From contig NZ_JBIYSM020000024.1 of assembly GCF_044759095.2 (NCBI RefSeq), forward strand, positions 1 to 63,820: a DNA stretch of 63,820 nt, read 5' to 3'. Shown piece by piece: positions 58,774-63,820 of this stretch; within the stretch, counting starts at the first letter, position 1; every line of letters starts with the position of its first letter. The notes beneath the pieces are model-generated. The model did not search any database. It was given only the letters and a program-made list of their open reading frames with translations, and had not been told where the DNA came from. The position numbers and the translations under genes are program-made. The DNA comes from JBIYSM02 sp044759095. GTDB lineage: Bacteria; Bacillota; Bacilli; Brevibacillales; Brevibacillaceae.

Positions 58774-59688
58774 ATGAAACCTTGTGAACGTGTGAATGAC
58801 CGCAGCAATCACCTGCCGCGGTTGGAGGTGCACCAGTCCTGGTGGGCCATGAGGGGGGTTGGCGATGACAACGGAGAATGGTCGTTGGAAGAAAAAATCG
58901 AGCGGATCGCCGCAGCCGGATTTGACGGGATTCTCGGCAGATTGCCTGCGCCGGACGAAGCGAAGCTGTGGAGAAGACTACTCGATAAATACAGATTGAA
59001 CTTTGGCATCGAGGCGTTTCCGGCAGAACGCGATGAATTCGCATTGTTTCTGAAGCAGGCCAAGGAATTCGGGGTGAGCTACGTAAACGCGCAGGTTATG
59101 GACTCTTATATCATAGGCGATGCTGCAGTCATGCGCTTGCGCGGTTTGATGGAAGAGGCGGCTGAAGCAGAAATCCCCTTTTTTGTGGAGACACATCGGG
59201 GAAGGATTACCCAGGATTTGCTGCGTACGGCGGAATACGTACAGGCATTGCCCAATCTGAGGCTGACCATCGATTTTTCCCATTACGTATTGGCCGGCGA
59301 AATGATTCGGCCGGACGAAAAAGCCGAACCCTATTTGCAGATGCTGCTGGAACGAACCTCGTGCATTCACGGCCGTGTCTCGAACGGCGAACAGATCCAG
59401 GTCGATATCGGTCCTCATGGAGAACATCCGATGACCGAACGGTTTCTGGGCTGGTGGAAGACCGGAATGTCCCACTGGCTGAAGGAAGCCTCCCCTGGAG
59501 ACATTCTGCCTTTTGTTTGCGAACTTGGTCCGATTCCTTATGCGATAACAAGGAAGAGTTATACCAATCCGCCGGAGGAAGAAATATCGGACAGGTGGGA
59601 ACAAACCCTGCTGTTCAAACGGCTGGCCGAAGAAGCGTGGAATTCGGTAGGAACTGCCGGACGCTCGGGGCCGCGTGGAGAGAACTAA
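58774..59688 (+). CDS. xylose-isomerase-like TIM-barrel protein
   Basis: A 304-residue protein of the AP-endonuclease 2/xylose isomerase fold. Probable metal ligands are in FFVETHRGRITQ, LTIDFSHYV, IHGRV and FVCELGP, giving the usual E-D-H-E pattern. Family members isomerise or epimerise sugars or act as hydrolases; substrate unknown. It is divergent from the nucleoside operon and shares the promoter region with the ferritin-like gene, so it is probably part of the same pathway. GGGAGG lies 10 bp upstream of the ATG. Confidence 0.8.
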   Translation: MKPCERVNDRSNHLPRLEVHQSWWAMRGVGDDNGEWSLEEKIERIAAAGFDGILGRLPAPDEAKLWRRLLDKYRLNFGIEAFPAERDEFALFLKQAKEFGVSYVNAQVMDSYIIGDAAVMRLRGLMEEAAEAEIPFFVETHRGRITQDLLRTAEYVQALPNLRLTIDFSHYVLAGEMIRPDEKAEPYLQMLLERTSCIHGRVSNGEQIQVDIGPHGEHPMTERFLGWWKTGMSHWLKEASPGDILPFVCELGPIPYAITRKSYTNPPEEEISDRWEQTLLFKRLAEEAWNSVGTAGRSGPRGEN

Positions 59689-59870
59689 AGCGCATCTTTT
59701 AGGATCGATTTGACGATGTTGATCGGGGCAAATTCAAACGCGGACAAATAGGTAATGGGGTACTTGCGGGGGTAGAGCTTTCGGCTGATTTCATTCGCGG
59801 AGTACCCCTTTTTGTGCAGCAGCAGCACCTCTCCCTTTGCTTCCTCCAAATGGTTCAGCTTGGCGGCCAA
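59685..59870 (-). pseudogene. fragment of a metallo-hydrolase-like C-terminus
   Basis: Sixty-one codons read AAKLNHLEEAKGEVLLLHKK, GYSANEISRKLYPRKYPITY and LSAFEFAPINIVKSILKDAL. The pattern of a helix followed by GYSxxEI resembles the end of MBL-fold hydrolases, whose catalytic part is missing. AAGGAG lies only 3 bp before a TTG, so translation as a small protein is possible but doubtful. It lies between the TIM-barrel gene and gerC and overlaps the former's stop by 4 bp. Confidence 0.35.
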
Positions 59871-59889
59871 GGTCTCCTTCCCAAATTGT

Positions 59890-60993
59890 CTACTTCATGG
59901 TACCGTAACCGGTGAAATCAATGTCTACGGACACTTGAAAGGTTGCTTTCTTGAGAGCAGACAGTCCCATTTCTCTCTTCCATTTGCCCCGATACCGGGT
60001 TCTCAGACTTTCTTCCAAGGCAGCCGGGTCAATCCCTTTTTTTTGAAATTTCTGCAGCAAGGCGTGGATTTCCTTTATCAGTTCCTGTTCGATCTGTCTT
60101 CGAACTTCATTTATTTCTCGGGGGTTCTCAAGGTCTCTGCTTCCCGTATAGCCGAGGATGGGCCCCTCGGTGCTGATTTTGATCCGAATGGTCGGCTTGG
60201 AAAGATCCCCAAAGCTTTCCACTTCCGAACGTGCGCGGACGAAATCGACGACGACCGTCGCTTTTTTGTTAGATTCTTCTTCGACCTCAAAAGGCATTTT
60301 CGGAAGATTGTTGCGCCCCAGAATCGCCTGCACGAGGATTCCTTCCCGTTCCGAGAGAAATCCGATGAGTTTGTCCCCCTTGAACGAGGCTACTTTTGTC
60401 AACTGCAGCTCTCCGTCCGTTTTCTCCAGATACGGCAGACTCGGGTCACATACCTGATTGGTTGAAGTGTACATGAAATCATGCATGGTGGTAAACGGTC
60501 CAAATGACGTCTCCCGGCGGGGACGCAGGAGATTGTTCAAGTACGTATTGATTTCCGGCATGGACTTGTACTCGCTTGTGATGATCTCTTCCGCCGTTCC
60601 TTTCACGACAGCGATATACACATTGTCCCCGACAATGGGATTGCGGGACAGGTCCCGAACAATCTTATGGATCCCCGACTTCCTGGCAAGTTCTTCATTG
60701 ATCAGAACCACCCGCAGCTGCGAAAACTGCATGGTTCGATCCGATTTGGTCGAGAGGGAAATCAGCGATTCGCTCGGAAGCCTGCTAACGGTTGTAAAAA
60801 ACTGCGTTTTTTTCGTCGTCTTCAACTCCGGCAGTGGTACGGATACAGTCACCTTCATCTGCTTCCCGTCCAGATAGTCAAAGCCTATGATTCCGACCAG
60901 CCCCATATCCTCCAGAGCGGGAGTCTCAATTTCCGGCGCGCATCCGGTGAGGATCAGAACCAGTAACAAGATCGCCTGAATCCGCCTTTTCAT
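59890..60993 (-). CDS. gerC: spore germination lipoprotein, Ger(x)C family
   Basis: A 367-residue lipoprotein of a germinant receptor. The lipobox is LTGC (Cys19). MGLVGIIGFDYLDG opens the N-terminal domain, and the C-terminal domain ends FQVSVDIDFTGYGTMK. The C subunit sits on the outer face of the spore inner membrane with the A and B subunits. The ATG at 60993 follows GGAGG by 7 bp. It overlaps the end of gerB by 68 bp. Confidence 0.9.
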   Translation of the reverse strand: MKRRIQAILLLVLILTGCAPEIETPALEDMGLVGIIGFDYLDGKQMKVTVSVPLPELKTTKKTQFFTTVSRLPSESLISLSTKSDRTMQFSQLRVVLINEELARKSGIHKIVRDLSRNPIVGDNVYIAVVKGTAEEIITSEYKSMPEINTYLNNLLRPRRETSFGPFTTMHDFMYTSTNQVCDPSLPYLEKTDGELQLTKVASFKGDKLIGFLSEREGILVQAILGRNNLPKMPFEVEEESNKKATVVVDFVRARSEVESFGDLSKPTIRIKISTEGPILGYTGSRDLENPREINEVRRQIEQELIKEIHALLQKFQKKGIDPAALEESLRTRYRGKWKREMGLSALKKATFQVSVDIDFTGYGTMK

Positions 60994-62074
60994 CACGACC
61001 CCTCCACGGTTTGCGAATCAAGTGTATGAGCAAGAGAACATTCGGCCAGAGGACAATCCCGTATCCTGCATGCAATGTAAATACGTCATGGAACATCTTT
61101 TGCGTTTCGAAAGAAAACGGGCCACGGATGAGAAAGAAGGCCCCGATGACAGGAAGATAGAGATGAAGGGCGCGTTTTTTTTCCAATACCGAGTCCAATC
61201 CCTTTTTGGCCACCCATAGATATGACGTCAATGTGCCGAGAATGAGAAACACCCACAACCCGATCCCCAGATTTTCTACCCGCTCCAGAAACGACAGCTC
61301 CACCGCTTTAAACAGGTTCAAAATCGGGTAGACGATGTTGGACAACTGCCATTCGGAAAAGTAAGCTACGCTGGTTATGGAGACCAGTAAGAATATTCCC
61401 ACCGTAATCCACAACCCGATGGATGCGTGCAGCAGCGCTTTTTCCCGTTTGATGATATACGGGAAGTAAAACATGATCAATTCATACCCGAGCATGGCTG
61501 CATAGGAATCGTTCACCGCTTCCGCCATCTCGGCCAGCGTAATGTTAAACAGGGGAAAGATATGACTGATTTCCCCTTTTTGATAACCCCACTGCAGGTA
61601 GTAGAACATCCACCCGGTAAAGAAGAACGTCAGCATGTTGAATCGGGCGATGGCTTTAATACCGCCCAGCGTGATGTAAATCATGACGAGAAACAGTCCG
61701 ATGAGAGGTAGCGTGATGGTTTGATTTGCGAGCGTAGACGCTTGTACCAGGCGGATGTACCCTTCGGCGCCGGTTGCCAGATTTGTCATGGCGAATAGCA
61801 TCATGACCACATTTACCATTTTCCCCAGCCATTTCCCCAGCAGCTTCTCGTTCATGACAAACAGGGTATCATCGGGATAGCGTCTGCACAGCCAGATCAT
61901 CGGCAGCAAGGTCATCTGGGCGATAAGGCCCATCAGCAGGAGAACCCACCACTGGTCGTAGCCTGCCGCACTCAAGTCGTGGGGCAGCGTCAAGAGTTTC
62001 ACCCCCATCATGGTCCCCTGAACGAGGAAGATGACGTGATAGGCATTCAGTTTTTGGATCTGACCTTTGTCCAT
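60926..62074 (-). CDS. gerB: spore germination permease, GerB family
   Basis: A 382-residue membrane protein of the amino acid/polyamine transporter superfamily with about ten helices (VIFLVQGTMMGVKLLTLPH at the start). The B subunit is thought to bind the germinant. The C-terminus is extended and hydrophilic (RGRDEKADSGDLVTGSDPH), where gerC begins. GAGGAG precedes the ATG; it begins 7 bp after gerA. Confidence 0.9.
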   Translation of the reverse strand: MDKGQIQKLNAYHVIFLVQGTMMGVKLLTLPHDLSAAGYDQWWVLLLMGLIAQMTLLPMIWLCRRYPDDTLFVMNEKLLGKWLGKMVNVVMMLFAMTNLATGAEGYIRLVQASTLANQTITLPLIGLFLVMIYITLGGIKAIARFNMLTFFFTGWMFYYLQWGYQKGEISHIFPLFNITLAEMAEAVNDSYAAMLGYELIMFYFPYIIKREKALLHASIGLWITVGIFLLVSITSVAYFSEWQLSNIVYPILNLFKAVELSFLERVENLGIGLWVFLILGTLTSYLWVAKKGLDSVLEKKRALHLYLPVIGAFFLIRGPFSFETQKMFHDVFTLHAGYGIVLWPNVLLLIHLIRKPWRGRDEKADSGDLVTGSDPHRMRAGN

Positions 62075-62080
62075 GCAGAT

Positions 62081-63586
62081 CTACTCCTCATCTAGGGGAC
62101 GGGTTACATCTCGTTGGGGCCGTCCAATACCGCTTCGTGCGAAAAGAAGCCGGGTGGGGGCGCGAATGATGCTGTTCAGAGCATCCGTCCAGATACGTGG
62201 AATCCCGGCGGTCATATAAGGAGTCCCCAAAGACGTCAGGCTCAACAAATGGGCAAAAAGAAACGCCAGAGCCAGCATTTGACCGTACATGCCGAAAATC
62301 CCCGCCATCAGGATAAACCCGTAGCGAACGATTCGAAAGGCGTTGCTCATCAGAAAGTTGGGCGGCAGGAACGACAACAGCGCCGAGACAGATACGATGA
62401 CAATCAGGATATTGCTGGCCAGACCTGCTTCCACCGCTGCTGTCCCGAGAACGATACCGCCTACGATACCGACCGTCTGACCGATTTTGGTCGGCATTCG
62501 GATACCGGCTTCGCGTTGGATTTCAATAACCAACTCGATGAGCAAGGCCTCGACGACGGGAGGAAAAGGGACTTTGCTTCGCGATTCCGACAGAAGGAGC
62601 AAAAGCGGAGGCGGAAGCATCTCCGGATGGTAGGTCAGCACGGACACGTAACCGGAGGTTAGCAGCACCGTCACGAACAAGCCGAAAAAACGAATCATCC
62701 GCAGCAGAGTGGCGGTTGCCCAGCGGTTGTAATGATCCTCCGGACTGTTGAACAGCTCCAGAAACGATGCGGGACAGATGGCCGCCTCCGGACTGTGGTC
62801 TTGAAAGGTCAGGATGCGGCCGTCCAGCAGTGCCGCTACGGCGTTGTCGGGACGGGTGGTAAGGCCGAATTGGGGAAACGGCGAGTAGGGTTTGTCTTCC
62901 AGCATCTGCTTCAGGATTTCCAAGCCGACTGCGCCCTGGTAGTCAATCGTTTGGACGCGATGGATCACACGTCGTACGTTTTCCGGGTTGGCGATGTTCT
63001 CCAGATAGAGGATGGCCACCTTGCTTTTGGTTTCGCTGCCGATCTCGAACGTCCTGATCTTCAGGTTCGGATTGATCATCCTTCGCCGAATCAGAGACAA
63101 ATTGATTTCCAGTGATTCCACGAAGGAATCCTGCGATCCAAGCGCCGTCGATTCCGTCTCCGAGTTGGTAATGGAACGATGTTGTACCTTAAAGCTGTTG
63201 ACCTTCAGGACAAGATTCCGCTGTGGGAACAGCAGCACCGTGTAGCCCCGTATCAGGCTGCCGAGAAGTGCGGACATCTCTTCCTGGGGAATCGGTTCCG
63301 CCATCGGCAAGACACGTTCCGGTTCCATTCCGTCTCCCCGCTGGATGGGCAGGAGAATGTTCTGATAGATGTTGGTCTCGTCGACAATCGAGCGAATGTA
63401 AACATAGGTCACGGTCTCGCCGTTTGCAACGAAGTCATTAATGGTGACGTCGTCAACGTTCTGCAGATGCCGCTCTATTGATTCCCGCGTAATGGGTTCT
63501 GTTCTTTCCATTTCGGACGCTTCGGGTTGTGAAGGATTGGCAGTTACCTTTTTCACCTGGCGTCTCCACCATCTGTTCCGCTTCAC
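62081..63586 (-). CDS. gerA: spore germination protein, GerA family
   Basis: A 501-residue A subunit. A cytoplasmic N-terminal domain (to about residue 275) contains VTINDFVANGE-type strands and VQTIDYQGAVG; the C-terminal half has five or six helices with the conserved SESRSKVPFPPVVEALLIEL region. The order gerA-gerB-gerC is that of tricistronic germinant receptors. The GTG at 63586 follows GGGGGAG closely. The specific germinant cannot be told. Confidence 0.92.
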   Translation of the reverse strand: MKRNRWWRRQVKKVTANPSQPEASEMERTEPITRESIERHLQNVDDVTINDFVANGETVTYVYIRSIVDETNIYQNILLPIQRGDGMEPERVLPMAEPIPQEEMSALLGSLIRGYTVLLFPQRNLVLKVNSFKVQHRSITNSETESTALGSQDSFVESLEINLSLIRRRMINPNLKIRTFEIGSETKSKVAILYLENIANPENVRRVIHRVQTIDYQGAVGLEILKQMLEDKPYSPFPQFGLTTRPDNAVAALLDGRILTFQDHSPEAAICPASFLELFNSPEDHYNRWATATLLRMIRFFGLFVTVLLTSGYVSVLTYHPEMLPPPLLLLLSESRSKVPFPPVVEALLIELVIEIQREAGIRMPTKIGQTVGIVGGIVLGTAAVEAGLASNILIVIVSVSALLSFLPPNFLMSNAFRIVRYGFILMAGIFGMYGQMLALAFLFAHLLSLTSLGTPYMTAGIPRIWTDALNSIIRAPTRLLFARSGIGRPQRDVTRPLDEE

Positions 63587-63651
63587 CGTACTCCCCCCAT
63601 ACCGATTAAGGAAATCGTTAATAACTTACCCAATTTTTCTCAACCTATCCT

Positions 63652-63678
63652 TTAAGAAAACCCAGCCGACTTTAGCTA
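63652..63678 (+). repeat. hairpin repeat R9 (left arm only, interrupted by the IS)
   Basis: TTAAGAAAACCCAGCCGAC followed by TTTAGCTA is the left arm and loop start of a type B unit. The insertion sequence begins in the loop, so the right arm lies beyond the window. It is 65 bp upstream of gerA. Confidence 0.8.
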
Positions 63679-63820
63679 GTTACTCCTGAAAAAATCGTTT
63701 TTTGGCAGAAGCATCTCATTGTGGTGAATCTCAGGGGGCTACTGTGTAACTGTATCCGTTAATCGTTGCTTATTTGGCCATTTGGGCTGCTCTTCTGAGG
63801 TTATGAGCCCAGATTCCGAA
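63672..63820 (-). mobile_element. 3' end of the insertion sequence, right contig edge
   Basis: This is the reverse complement of bases 1-149 with one mismatch. The element points inward from the right edge, so the two copies face each other across the window. Its inner junction lies in the TTTAGCTA loop of repeat R9. Confidence 0.8.
63770..63820 (-). CDS. transposase, C-terminal 16 residues (cut by window edge)
   Basis: Read on the minus strand from the last base, this gives the same FGIWAHNLRRAAQMAK and stop as the left edge. The rest of the gene lies outside the window. Confidence 0.6.
   Translation of the reverse strand, partial: FGIWAHNLRRAAQMAK

Overview
The window looks like one chromosomal contig of an endospore-forming Firmicute of the Bacillales. 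Many genes match the Bacillus subtilis yui-yum-yut-yun block (pepA/yuiE, yuiD, yuiC, yuiB, yuiA, a type-II NADH dehydrogenase, yumC, yutM, yuzB, yutJ, yuzD, yutI, yutH, yutG, yutF, yutE, lipA/yutB, yutD, yunA), in partly reshuffled order. Spo0E-like, YutH, YhcN-like and GerA/GerB/GerC genes show a sporulating cell. The futalosine-route gene mqnE, a DUF3055 gene and the overall mix suggest a Brevibacillus-like member of the Paenibacillaceae. That genus call is an inference.

Layout. Both ends carry the same 149-bp sequence in inverted orientation; it encodes the last 16 residues of a transposase, so the contig stops inside two copies of one insertion sequence. From 0.3 to 4.3 kb lies a sigma-54 activator divergent from a formaldehyde dehydrogenase and an aquaporin-type channel, with a clear -24/-12 promoter. 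From 4.3 to 10.9 kb are a molybdopterin oxidoreductase, a TetR regulator and housekeeping genes. From 10.9 to 24 kb is the redox and Fe-S block: two NADH dehydrogenase-like flavoproteins, ferredoxin-NADP reductase, an A-type Fe-S carrier, a CuA lipoprotein and menaquinone synthesis. From 24 to 34 kb are reverse transsulfuration, the NifU-like protein, spore and phosphatase genes, a SufR-like regulator and GlpX. From 34 to 36 kb lies a decayed two-component system. From 36 to 48 kb are lipoyl synthase, an ornithine-cyclodeaminase-like enzyme, the YhaO/YhaN nuclease pair, LarC halves on opposite strands, and YunA. From 48 to 59.7 kb is a nucleoside uptake and breakdown operon: BMP-type ABC importer, two nucleoside hydrolases, a ribokinase-family kinase, DeoC, an uncharacterised DUF455-like ferritin-fold protein, and a divergent TIM-barrel gene, with a GntR regulator at the end. 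From 59.9 to 63.6 kb is a gerA-gerB-gerC germinant receptor operon.

The most unusual signal is a family of interspersed hairpin elements present at nine places, all in the same orientation. Each has a GC-rich stem, a loop containing TTAGCTA, and in full copies a conserved tail ending TTCTTATACACTAAAAAA. Stem sequences differ between copies with compensating changes. Some copies carry a second hairpin nested in the loop, and the insertion sequences at both contig ends sit in the same loop. The tail end usually abuts the terminator of a minus-strand gene. I could not search other genomes, so novelty is not established.
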